From Oceanipulchritudo sp040830495 (GTDB lineage Bacteria; Verrucomicrobiota; Verrucomicrobiia; Opitutales; Oceanipulchritudinaceae): a DNA stretch of 64,000 nucleotides. The notes beneath the pieces were generated by a model. That model did not search any database, was not told the DNA's origin, and saw only the letters and a program-made list of their open reading frames with translations. Each line of letters opens with the position of its first letter. Within the stretch, counting starts at the first letter, position 1. The position numbers were made by a program, and so were the translations under genes. The stretch covers positions 496,001-560,000 of the forward strand of contig JBFOMA010000003.1 in assembly GCA_040830495.1 (NCBI GenBank). The letters are read 5' to 3'. Of this stretch, positions 9,242-17,448 are shown piece after piece.

Positions 9242-11544
9242 GATTCGACCTCCACAATTTCCTGACCGCCTTCATCGGTCGGTTCATCCGTCACGTTCAG
9301 CACATCTCCAAGTGCCCGAAGCAGCTGTCCCTCATCAACGACCCCGAGGATGCGATGCTCCGGATCACATACCGGGATCACCGTCGAGCTTCCCTCGATG
9401 GATTTCCGCATCAGGTCGATAATCGATTCCGAGCTGGAAGCAACCGGCAGGTCGGCATCAGCAATCTCATTGATTCTTCGGCTGAAAGATTGGGCAAGCC
9501 GGGCACCGAGCTCCTCGTCGTCTTCCGGCGGTGGCTTGTCCTCCTTGTCGATATGCGTGGCCATTTCACTCAGGATGGCAACGGTCTGTAGTGCCCCGGC
9601 AAGACGTCCCTCGGTATCCTGGAGGAATAACGGGCGCGCTATGTGGCTTGCCTTGCGCCGGTACATTTCCGACATAAGCCAAACGGCCTCGCGCAACTGG
9701 TGCTGGTTGCCGAAGCGGATGCACTTACGTGTCATGACCGCATCTGCGAGCGGCAAAGTGGAAGTAAAGGCTGCTTGCTGCGGAACTGGCTCGGCCCGGC
9801 GCTGCTCCATCTGAACAATGCTCCATGCCCGGGCAAGCGCCAGTTCTGTTGATTGGAACAGCTTATTGTCGGCATAGAATATGTTTTGCTCGCCGATCTG
9901 CTGTCGCAAGCCGGTGCCGGTCATTACTTTCTTCAGCTCATCCTCGATACCGCAGACCACGAGATAAATGCCTCGTTCGAATAGCAATTCGTAGTAGTGG
10001 GCGAGGATGGCCATTGCAGTACTGCCGACGGCCCGTAGTCGTTTCATTCGCAGAACGACCACACGGGTCTTGGGCGTGAGACAGCGAACCAGTTCGTAGT
10101 CAAGATCCTCGACTGCGGCAAAATAAAGGTCACCTTCCATGTTGATCGTGACCACTTCGGAAGGTGCAGCCTTGTTGAAGGGGACTTCCTCGAATCCGGA
10201 TTCCGGCGATTGGATCAGCTGGGTGAGGTCCGTGCTGCTCGTGACCCGAAGAAGCAGGACAATAGACAGGAATACGCCGACAAAAATGGCATACTCCAGC
10301 GGAAGGATCAGGGTCGATAGCAGCGTACCTCCCAGAACCAAACGGGAGTTTGCGCCGGACTTCCATGTCAGCTTGAGCCGCTCCTTCTCGATCATGGAAT
10401 AGGCCACGATAATGAGAAGTCCTGCAAGGCTAGCCTTGGGGATGTAGTTGGCCAATGGTGCCAGTAAAAGCAGGGTGAGGGCAGTCCAAACAGCGGAGAA
10501 GATAGCCGCCATGCGGGTGCGTCCACCGGATTGATAACAGACTGCTGTACGAGTGAAGGAACCCGAACCGGCAAAACAGGAGAAAAAGGAACCGACGACG
10601 TTACCAGCGCCCTGGCCAATAAACTCACGCGTGAAGTTCAGCCGTTGGCCGGACTGGGAAGCCACGGCACGGGCAATTGAGGCCGCCTCGATCAGGCCAA
10701 GCAGGGCCAGTGCCATTGCTCCGGCACCTAGTTCGCGGGTGAGCTCAGCGTTGGGATGGATCAGCAGTTCGGGAACGTGTACCTTGTTCAGTTGACCCGT
10801 TATCGGCTCAATATCGCGGACAATTTCCACGCGTCCGGCAAGCTCGGCACTGTGCCATCCAAGCGCAGCGGATACGGCTCCTGCGGCGACGATTCCGATC
10901 AGGGCACCGGGCAGCTTGGGATTAAGCTTCTTCAGGACAATCACTGTAGCAACTGTAATAAATGCCACGCAGAGGGCTCTGGGATTTGCCTCGGGAATCA
11001 TGGCGAAGGTTCCAATCAGCACCTCATAAAAGCGCTCCACATGGCCCTCAATGCTAACGCCCATGACGTTCTTCAGCTGGTTAATGGCAATCAGTATTCC
11101 AGCCCCGGCGGTGAATCCAACAACAACCGAATTGGAAACATACCTGACGATGCCCCCCATCTTGAGGAAACCGAAGGCCATTTGGATCAGGCCCGTCATC
11201 AGGGTAAGGAGGAAGACAATCTCAATCAGGCTGACACCATACTTCTCGGGCAAATGTGCGGTAAGGCTCAGGATGACCATACACAGTGCATTTGTAGGGC
11301 CCGTAACCAGGTGGTTGGAGCTGCCTGATATGGCGGCTATGATGCAAATGATGATAGATGTGTAGAGTCCGTATACTGGCGGTAGCCCCGCGATCAATGC
11401 ATAAGCCATTGCCTGGGGAACCCCCATTACTGCAACTGTCAGACCTGCAAGGGCGTCATGGCGTATGTCCTTCTTCAGGTAGCGGGTAGTGGCATCAGCG
11501 GCCTGTTGAGGACTGGGGAGTAGTTTTTGTAGTGAAATACCCAT
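9238..11544 (-). CDS. SulP-family anion transporter with STAS and C-terminal CBS region
   Basis: A 768-residue inner-membrane anion carrier (sulfate, bicarbonate or similar). The N-terminal signature LAGLTVAVMGVPQAMAYALI and about 10-12 membrane helices run to about residue 415. A STAS domain follows (VTINMEGDLYFAAVEDL, then VLRMKRLRAVGSTAMAIL). A further ~170 residues hold two CBS-like repeats (ADAVMTRKCIRFG and STVIPVCDPEHRILGVV), giving an unusually long protein for the family. The start at MGISLQKL is assumed; an upstream TTG with GAGGT before it would add 18 residues. The substrate is not readable. Confidence 0.85.
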   Translation of the reverse strand: MGISLQKLLPSPQQAADATTRYLKKDIRHDALAGLTVAVMGVPQAMAYALIAGLPPVYGLYTSIIICIIAAISGSSNHLVTGPTNALCMVILSLTAHLPEKYGVSLIEIVFLLTLMTGLIQMAFGFLKMGGIVRYVSNSVVVGFTAGAGILIAINQLKNVMGVSIEGHVERFYEVLIGTFAMIPEANPRALCVAFITVATVIVLKKLNPKLPGALIGIVAAGAVSAALGWHSAELAGRVEIVRDIEPITGQLNKVHVPELLIHPNAELTRELGAGAMALALLGLIEAASIARAVASQSGQRLNFTREFIGQGAGNVVGSFFSCFAGSGSFTRTAVCYQSGGRTRMAAIFSAVWTALTLLLLAPLANYIPKASLAGLLIIVAYSMIEKERLKLTWKSGANSRLVLGGTLLSTLILPLEYAIFVGVFLSIVLLLRVTSSTDLTQLIQSPESGFEEVPFNKAAPSEVVTINMEGDLYFAAVEDLDYELVRCLTPKTRVVVLRMKRLRAVGSTAMAILAHYYELLFERGIYLVVCGIEDELKKVMTGTGLRQQIGEQNIFYADNKLFQSTELALARAWSIVQMEQRRAEPVPQQAAFTSTLPLADAVMTRKCIRFGNQHQLREAVWLMSEMYRRKASHIARPLFLQDTEGRLAGALQTVAILSEMATHIDKEDKPPPEDDEELGARLAQSFSRRINEIADADLPVASSSESIIDLMRKSIEGSSTVIPVCDPEHRILGVVDEGQLLRALGDVLNVTDEPTDEGGQEIVEVES

Positions 11545-11742
11545 TTGTGCCGTTCTGAGTTCACCAATTTCAATAAGAGGTCTCAGTTGCCATGGCAAGC
11601 ATTGGCTTACCTCATGTCGTTATGCAATCAGGCCTCCTTATGGTTAAATGGTGGTTAAAGTATTCAGTGGACAGGGCTGAAGATTTCTATTTTATAGGCA
11701 TAATCCCTTATTGAGGGCAAATCCAACTATTATACTAACATT

Positions 11743-12804
11743 ATGAACTACTGGAAAAAACTTACTGTGTTGACGTCTATTGCTGCGTTCGCTGTATCAG
11801 CCCATGCGGCTACACTGTCCCTGACAGACGGATCCAAGATCGAGGGATCCCTGGAAAAGGTGCACGATGGCGTTTACTACTTTAAAACCGGCTTTGCAGG
11901 CGTGCTTGAGATCAAGCAGGATTTGGTGGCAGGGCTTGAAAGCGATGATTCTGTGAGCATCCGTACTGATGGAGGCGAAGTTTTCTCGGGTGCAGTCTCC
12001 ACGGATGGATCCGGCAACGTGAAGGTCACCTCTTCATCCGGCGCCGTGCAGGCTGGATTGGGTTCCATCACCTCGGCATGGAAAGCCGGTGACAGGGATC
12101 CAATCGTGGTCGCCAAGGAAGCCGAAATGGCAGGCCAGCTGCGTAAGTGGGCGTATACCGCCAGCGTGGATATTAGCGGCAGCGATGGTAATTCCGAGAA
12201 CCTTGGATCGATGATCCAGTTCCAGGCAAAGCTGGAAGGTCCGAAGGATCGCCTGCTGATGTATACAAGTTATAAATACAAGGAGACCAGTGGTGTCCGT
12301 TCAGAAGACGAGCAAATTGGGGGCATCAACTACACCAACTTCTTCTCCGGCAAGACAGGTTGGTATATCCGTGAAGAGATTGAGCGTGATAGCTTCGAAG
12401 GAATTGATTTCCGGTCCACGACTGCAGGTGGTTTGACTTACCGCTTTATCAAAAAAGACCGTCTGCATGTTGAAGGCAACGCTGGTGCCAGTTACCGTTT
12501 TGAGAGTTATTCCAATGGCAGCCTGGATGATGAGGACTACATGGGTCTTGACTTCGGCTTGATGATCGATTGGCAGTTCGCCGACTGGGGCAAGCTGGTT
12601 ACCAATTTCAAGTATGTGCCGAGTGTCGACGACTTCGGCGACTACATATTTGACCATGAATCCGGCATAGATATTCCGCTCGGGACTTCCGATGCCTGGG
12701 TAATGCGATTCGGCCTCAGCAACAAGTACAACAGCTCGGTAAGCGCTGGTCGTGAAAGAATGGATACAACCTACTTTACCCGTTTAATCCTGAATTGGGA
12801 CTAA
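11743..12804 (+). CDS. DUF481-type outer-membrane protein
   Basis: A 353-residue exported protein with a clear signal peptide ending near AHA-ATL. The first ~100 residues contain short beta repeats (LSLTDGSKIEGSLEKV, then IRTDGGEVFSGAV) that look like a soluble beta domain. From about residue 135 alternating hydrophobic strands follow, as in DUF481 (YdiY-like) salt- or acid-induced barrels, and the protein ends in a beta-signal (RLILNWD). No Shine-Dalgarno sequence is present. A TATACT box 6 bases before the ATG could give a leaderless mRNA. The MscS gene follows 41 bases downstream, which hints at an osmotic role. Confidence 0.8.
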   Translation: MNYWKKLTVLTSIAAFAVSAHAATLSLTDGSKIEGSLEKVHDGVYYFKTGFAGVLEIKQDLVAGLESDDSVSIRTDGGEVFSGAVSTDGSGNVKVTSSSGAVQAGLGSITSAWKAGDRDPIVVAKEAEMAGQLRKWAYTASVDISGSDGNSENLGSMIQFQAKLEGPKDRLLMYTSYKYKETSGVRSEDEQIGGINYTNFFSGKTGWYIREEIERDSFEGIDFRSTTAGGLTYRFIKKDRLHVEGNAGASYRFESYSNGSLDDEDYMGLDFGLMIDWQFADWGKLVTNFKYVPSVDDFGDYIFDHESGIDIPLGTSDAWVMRFGLSNKYNSSVSAGRERMDTTYFTRLILNWD

Positions 12805-12845
12805 CACTAATAAACATAACTCACTAATACATCGAAGGGATAGTC

Positions 12846-13658
12846 ATGGAAATTAACGTTGATCAAATTATGGATTTCCTCATGTTCTGGGGAGCCCGGC
12901 TCGTTATTGCTCTCCTCATCTTCATCATCGGGAAGTGGATAGCAAAGCTCCTGAAAGGTCTGTGTATTAAGGCCATGGAGAAGGCAAATATGGATCCGAT
13001 TCTAGTCGGATTCCTTTCAAACATTGTATATTACCTGTTGATGATTGCCGTCATTATTTCGGCTATCGGTCAGCTTGGTATCCAAACAACCTCGTTCATT
13101 GCCGTCCTCGGTGCCGCCGGCCTCGCGGTTGGTCTGGCCTTGCAAGGATCGCTTTCCAATTTCGCCAGTGGTGTATTGATCATCATGTTCCGTCCATTCA
13201 AGATCGGTGATGCTGTCGAAGCCGGTGGTGTGTTCGGGGTAGTCGATGAAATCGGTATCCTCGTGACCAAGATGCACACGCCTGACAACAAGGGTATCAT
13301 CGTGCCGAACTCATCTATCATGGGTGGAAGCATCACGAATTTCGCCGCGCATGAGACCCGTCGCTGTGACATGGTCTTCGGCATTGGCTATGATGACGAC
13401 ATCGATAAGGCTAAGGCTATCCTCACGGACATCATCGACAAGGATTCCCGCTGCCTGAAGGATCCGGCCGTGACCATCGCGTTGAGCGAGCTTGCTGACA
13501 GCAGTGTGAACTTCGTTGTCCGCCCATGGGTCAAGGGTTCCGACTACTGGGGAGTCTACTTTGACACCCATGAAGCGGTGAAGAAGGCCTTTGACGAGCA
13601 GGGTGTGTCGATTCCGTTCCCGCAGACGGATGTTCACCTGCACAAGGTGGAAGGCTGA
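12846..13658 (+). CDS. Small-conductance mechanosensitive channel (MscS family)
   Basis: A 270-residue inner-membrane channel that would open under hypo-osmotic membrane tension. Three N-terminal helices are visible. The pore helix TM3 (AVLGAAGLAVGLALQGSLSN) shows the typical Gly/Ala packing pattern. It is followed by the beta domain (FKIGDAVEAGGVFGVVDEIG) and the cytoplasmic C-terminal domain. Its length is close to E. coli MscS. A good ribosome site (AAGGGA) precedes the ATG and a strong terminator follows. Pairing with the DUF481 barrel suggests joint regulation by osmolarity. Confidence 0.93.
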   Translation: MEINVDQIMDFLMFWGARLVIALLIFIIGKWIAKLLKGLCIKAMEKANMDPILVGFLSNIVYYLLMIAVIISAIGQLGIQTTSFIAVLGAAGLAVGLALQGSLSNFASGVLIIMFRPFKIGDAVEAGGVFGVVDEIGILVTKMHTPDNKGIIVPNSSIMGGSITNFAAHETRRCDMVFGIGYDDDIDKAKAILTDIIDKDSRCLKDPAVTIALSELADSSVNFVVRPWVKGSDYWGVYFDTHEAVKKAFDEQGVSIPFPQTDVHLHKVEG

Positions 13659-13683
13659 TTCTCGCATTAACGAATCTTTTCAG

Positions 13684-13716
13684 ACCCGGCCCCGCAGATG
13701 CGGGACCGGGTTTTTT
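13684..13716 (+). terminator. Intrinsic terminator after the MscS gene
   Basis: A GC-rich stem (ACCCGG CCCCGC, loop AGAT, then GCGGGA CCGGGT) runs straight into six or more T residues. It ends the DUF481-MscS unit before gdhA. Confidence 0.9.
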
Positions 13717-13774
13717 ATTTCACTTCGCTTTATGGGCTGTTGCCATTCCTGAAAACACCCTTAACCTGTGCTTT

Positions 13775-15127
13775 ATGAAGTCCATACCGAAGCCGATTAA
13801 GGAAGCGTTGGAATGGGTACACGCACGCAATCATAGTGAACCCGTTTTTCTCCAGGCAGTGGATGAAGTACTCCACTCCCTTGCACCAGTACTGGATGCC
13901 TATCCGCAAATAACCGAAGAAAATCTTCTCCAGAGGATATGTGAACCGGAAAGACAACTGATATTCCGGGTCATCTGGCAGGACGACAACGGCCGTGCCC
14001 AGGTGAACCGGGGATTCCGGGTGAAATTCAACAGTGCCCTTGGACCATACAAGGGCGGCTTGCGTTTCCACCCGACCGTCAATCTTGGAGTCATCAAGTT
14101 CCTCGGGTTCGAGCAGATATTCAAGAACAGCCTGACCGGCCTATCCATTGGCGGGGGAAAAGGTGGCAGCGATTTTGACCCGAAAGGAAAATCCGAGCGG
14201 GAAATCATGCGTTTCTGCCAGTCGTTCATGACCGAACTTTACCGGCACATTGGACCGAGCGAAGACGTCCCTGCAGGCGACATTGGAGTTGGTGGTCGTG
14301 AAGTTGGCTGGATGTTTGGCCAGTACAAGCGCCTTACAAACCGCTACGACCTTGGCGTGATCACAGGCAAGGATACTGCATGGGGCGGTTCGCTGGTGCG
14401 CAAGGAAGCAACCGGTTTTGGCACGGTTTATTTCCTTGATGAAATGCTAAAATCGAAAGGTGAGAGCATTGAGGGCAAGCGCGCAGTCGTGTCCGGATCC
14501 GGTAATGTCGCCCTTTATGCGATCCGCAAGCTAATGGATCTCGGGGCGCATGTGGTGGCCTGCTCGGATTCAGGTGGAACGGTTTACGAACCCTCAGGTC
14601 TGGATTTTGACCAGCTACGTGAGATCAAGGAAATCGAGCGCGGCCGGATCAAGACCTATGCTGAGCGCTGCCCGGCCGCTAAGTTTATTCCGGCTAGCGA
14701 AGCCAGCATTTGGACCATTCCTTGTGATGTGGCTCTGCCATGCGCCACCCAGAACGAATTGAATGGCGAGGATGCCAGTACATTGCTCGATAACGGCTGT
14801 ATTGCCGTGAGTGAAGGGGCGAACATGCCATCAACACCGGAAGCTGTTCAGATCTTCCTGAAGAAGAAAATCCTGTATGGCCCAGGCAAGGCAGCCAATG
14901 CTGGAGGCGTTGCTGTTTCTGCCCTTGAGATGCAGCAGAATGCAGCCTTGTCCAACTGGACCTTTGCTGAGGTGGATAACCGTCTGAAGGAAACAATGAG
15001 CAGCATCCACGGCACTTGTGTGCACTATGCGCGCAAGTTCAGCACCCCGGGAAATTACGTGGACGGTGCAAATATCGGCGGGTTCCTTAGGGTGGCGGAA
15101 GCGATGCTATCCCATGGACTTGTATGA
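13775..15127 (+). CDS. gdhA: NADP-type glutamate dehydrogenase
   Basis: A 450-residue enzyme that interconverts 2-oxoglutarate plus ammonia and glutamate. It has the family core: NRGFRVKFNSALGPYKGGLRF around residue 74, the glycine-rich substrate loop IGGGKGGSDFDP, EDVPAGDIGVGGREVGWMFG around residue 165, and a Rossmann motif VSGSGNVALYAIRK around residue 240. Its size and sequence match the ~450-residue hexameric NADP-dependent class. No Shine-Dalgarno sequence is visible before the ATG. The gene sits alone between the MscS terminator and a repeat cluster. Confidence 0.95.
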   Translation: MKSIPKPIKEALEWVHARNHSEPVFLQAVDEVLHSLAPVLDAYPQITEENLLQRICEPERQLIFRVIWQDDNGRAQVNRGFRVKFNSALGPYKGGLRFHPTVNLGVIKFLGFEQIFKNSLTGLSIGGGKGGSDFDPKGKSEREIMRFCQSFMTELYRHIGPSEDVPAGDIGVGGREVGWMFGQYKRLTNRYDLGVITGKDTAWGGSLVRKEATGFGTVYFLDEMLKSKGESIEGKRAVVSGSGNVALYAIRKLMDLGAHVVACSDSGGTVYEPSGLDFDQLREIKEIERGRIKTYAERCPAAKFIPASEASIWTIPCDVALPCATQNELNGEDASTLLDNGCIAVSEGANMPSTPEAVQIFLKKKILYGPGKAANAGGVAVSALEMQQNAALSNWTFAEVDNRLKETMSSIHGTCVHYARKFSTPGNYVDGANIGGFLRVAEAMLSHGLV

Positions 15128-15136
15128 TGGGCCTGT

Positions 15137-15244
15137 GGAGGGACGAGCTCCGTCTCGTCCACTGCTATTGCGGTCGACACGGAGGTCGACCCTCCTTCCA
15201 ATTTAATCCATGGCGATTATGTTCGACACGGAGGTCGACCCTCC
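15137..15244. repeat. Cluster of three REP-like palindromic repeats
   Basis: Three 24-base units occupy 15137-15160 (minus orientation), 15172-15195 and 15221-15244 (plus orientation). The two plus copies share 22 identical bases. Each unit is a 7-bp stem around an ACGGAG-type core with a CCTCC tail, and the reversed copy differs by paired changes that keep the stem. They lie between the convergent gdhA and gamma-glutamylcyclotransferase-like genes and could form hairpins that end transcription or protect mRNA from both sides. Confidence 0.85.
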
Positions 15245-15251
15245 AGGTTTC

Positions 15252-15638
15252 CTAGTCCTCTGCTGAGTACTCTTCGATCGGTTCCAAGCCCTCGGGCAAT
15301 TGGTCGAGCAACTGGTAGAAGTAGGTCCATGCCTGCACGTTTGAGCCATTCAGGTCGATCAACTCAAGCTTGCGCTTATACTCGACCGGATGGTCCTCGA
15401 GCTCGTCCAGTTGGTCCCAGCAGTCGGGATCCATTATACGATACACTTCACCGCGGACATGGTATCCCTCATTCGGCTGGTCGAGTAGACAAGGATAATC
15501 GGCTACAACAAGCGGGTAGGGTACCAGCATTGTTGCGGGTCCGATTTTCTCACTTTGCTCAAGGATATGGTGGTATTTGCCGCCGTCCTTCAGCGTGCCG
15601 TAGGTAAAGAATAGATCTCCTTTTTTTGGTGTATTCAT
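15252..15638 (-). CDS. Gamma-glutamylcyclotransferase-like (AIG2/BtrG) protein
   Basis: A 128-residue protein with the AIG2-type N-terminal motif FFTYGTLKDGGKYHHIL, where the YGTL loop binds a gamma-glutamyl group. The catalytic Glu of the fold is probably in the LDELEDHPVEYKR segment. Relatives release 5-oxoproline from gamma-glutamyl amines. The start codon is 3 bases after the cysI stop, so it is the second gene of a cysI operon. A role in glutathione or cysteine metabolism fits that position but is an inference. Confidence 0.82.
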   Translation of the reverse strand: MNTPKKGDLFFTYGTLKDGGKYHHILEQSEKIGPATMLVPYPLVVADYPCLLDQPNEGYHVRGEVYRIMDPDCWDQLDELEDHPVEYKRKLELIDLNGSNVQAWTYFYQLLDQLPEGLEPIEEYSAED

Positions 15639-15641
15639 AAC

Positions 15642-17369
15642 TCAGCTTACCATTGGTTCATGGAAGTTTGTACCAGCCTCATAGGGGGTCACAATCTCTT
15701 TTCGCATACAATAGTCTCCGAAACGCTCTCCATCCATCCGTTCCCTGGCGTAATCCTCAATGATGGGCTTGAGCTCATTCACGATATCCTCTGACTTAAC
15801 TGAAACTTTATACAGGCGATTGAGCCGGGCCCCATCGAAGCCAGCACCGAGGTAAAGGTTGTATTTGCCGGGTGCTTTTCCTACCAGTCCAATTTCTCCT
15901 AGGTAGGGGCGGGCACATCCGTTGGGGCACCCTGTCATGCGGATGACAATGGCATCATCCCTTAATCCGGCTCCCTCCACCACAGTCTCAAGCTCAGTAA
16001 CCAGATCCGGCAAATAACGCTCCGATTCGGCCAGCGACAGTCCGCAAGTGGGAAGGGCGACACAGGCCATGGAATTCAGCCGAAGTCCTGAGCTCTTCAA
16101 GCCGTCTTCAATACCATATTGATTTACCAGCGCATTAATTGTCTCCTTCTGGTCTTCCGCAACGCCTCCAATAATGAGATTCTGGTTACAGGTCAGGCGA
16201 AAATCACCCTGGTGAACTTTCGCGATCTCCCGCAGACCTGTCTTGAGGGGTAAGTCATCATAGTCCTTGATCCGTCCGTTTTGGATAAACAGGGTCAGGT
16301 GCCATTTGTCATCGACGCCTTTCACCCAGCCGTAGCGATCGCCAGTATTGTCAAACTGGAAAGGCTGGGCATCTGAAAGCTTGTAACCCAGGCGGGATTC
16401 CACCTCAGAGCGGAACCAGTCGATGCCCCTGTCTGCAATGGTGTACTTAAGGCGGGCATGAGCACGGTTGGTCCGGTCGCCGAAATCGCGCTGCACAGTA
16501 ACCACCTTCTCAGCCACATCGATCACCTGGTCCGGTGTACAAAAGCCCATAACGTCCGCGAGTCGAGGGAATGTAGCGGGCTTGCCGTGGGTTGTTCCCA
16601 TGCCACCGCCAACGGTAACATTGTAGCCAACGATTTTGCCATCCTCAACGATCGCGATAAACCCAAGGTCATGGGCGTAGACGTCAACGTCATTGCTCGG
16701 CGGAACGGCGATCACAATTTTGAATTTCCTGGGCAAATAGGTTTTGCCGTAAATGGGTTCCACTTCTTCCTCCCCGCCGGCAACACGCTCCTCATCCAAC
16801 CAGATCTCATGGTAGGCGCGTGTCTGCGGTGTCAGGTGATCCGAAATCTCCTGCGCGATCTTGAGCGTCTCCTCGTGTGCTTCGCTCAGTGCCGGGTTAG
16901 GATTGCACATCACGTTCCTGTTCACGTCGCCACAGGCAGCGATCGTGTCAAGAAGGGTACCGTTGATCTCCTTGATGGTTGACTTCAGGTTGCTCTTGAG
17001 GATCCCGTGCAACTGGTACGCCTGACGTGTCGTCAGCTTCAGGGTACCGTTTCCGTACTTGTCCGAGAGCTGGTCCATCACCAGCCACTGCGCTGGAGTG
17101 GTGACCCCACCCGGTACGCGGACCCGGATCATAAAGCTGTAAGCCTTGTCCAGCTTCTTCTTGCGGCGCTCACGGCGCTCATCCCGGTCGTCCTGCAAAT
17201 AGATCCCATGAAACTTTGTTAACTGTGCGTCTTCCACACTCACGTCACCGTACACAGTGTCCTTCAGGGACTCCGCCAGCGTCCCCCGCAGGTAGTCGCT
17301 CGACTCCTTTAACCCCTCGTTCTTGTGCAACGGTTTCGACGCCGTTTCTTCGCCCGAATTATTTGTCAT
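15642..17369 (-). CDS. cysI: Assimilatory sulfite reductase, hemoprotein subunit
   Basis: A 575-residue enzyme reducing sulfite to sulfide with siroheme and a 4Fe-4S cluster. The four cluster cysteines are visible in the C-terminal quarter as CVALPTC and TGCPNGC. The substrate-side basic residues are in KLTTRQAYQLHG. Both halves of the duplicated fold are present, and the length matches CysI (about 570). No CysJ flavoprotein is near, so the electron donor must be encoded elsewhere. The start ATG is followed by MTNNSGEE. Confidence 0.94.
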   Translation of the reverse strand: MTNNSGEETASKPLHKNEGLKESSDYLRGTLAESLKDTVYGDVSVEDAQLTKFHGIYLQDDRDERRERRKKKLDKAYSFMIRVRVPGGVTTPAQWLVMDQLSDKYGNGTLKLTTRQAYQLHGILKSNLKSTIKEINGTLLDTIAACGDVNRNVMCNPNPALSEAHEETLKIAQEISDHLTPQTRAYHEIWLDEERVAGGEEEVEPIYGKTYLPRKFKIVIAVPPSNDVDVYAHDLGFIAIVEDGKIVGYNVTVGGGMGTTHGKPATFPRLADVMGFCTPDQVIDVAEKVVTVQRDFGDRTNRAHARLKYTIADRGIDWFRSEVESRLGYKLSDAQPFQFDNTGDRYGWVKGVDDKWHLTLFIQNGRIKDYDDLPLKTGLREIAKVHQGDFRLTCNQNLIIGGVAEDQKETINALVNQYGIEDGLKSSGLRLNSMACVALPTCGLSLAESERYLPDLVTELETVVEGAGLRDDAIVIRMTGCPNGCARPYLGEIGLVGKAPGKYNLYLGAGFDGARLNRLYKVSVKSEDIVNELKPIIEDYARERMDGERFGDYCMRKEIVTPYEAGTNFHEPMVS

Positions 17370-17448
17370 AAGATTAAGTAAGGTACATTAGGCAAAAAAG
17401 TAAAGATAAAGTGGCGATTGCCGCTTCTATCCGGATTTTGCCAGCAAT

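Noticed and set aside
10756..11328. Plus-strand 190-codon frame inside the SulP gene
   Set aside because: The opposite strand encodes continuous SulP membrane helices; this frame has no recognisable domain.
15137..15244. Repeat cluster considered as a small CRISPR array
   Set aside because: Only three units, mixed orientation, unequal spacers (11 and 25 bases) and no cas genes nearby.
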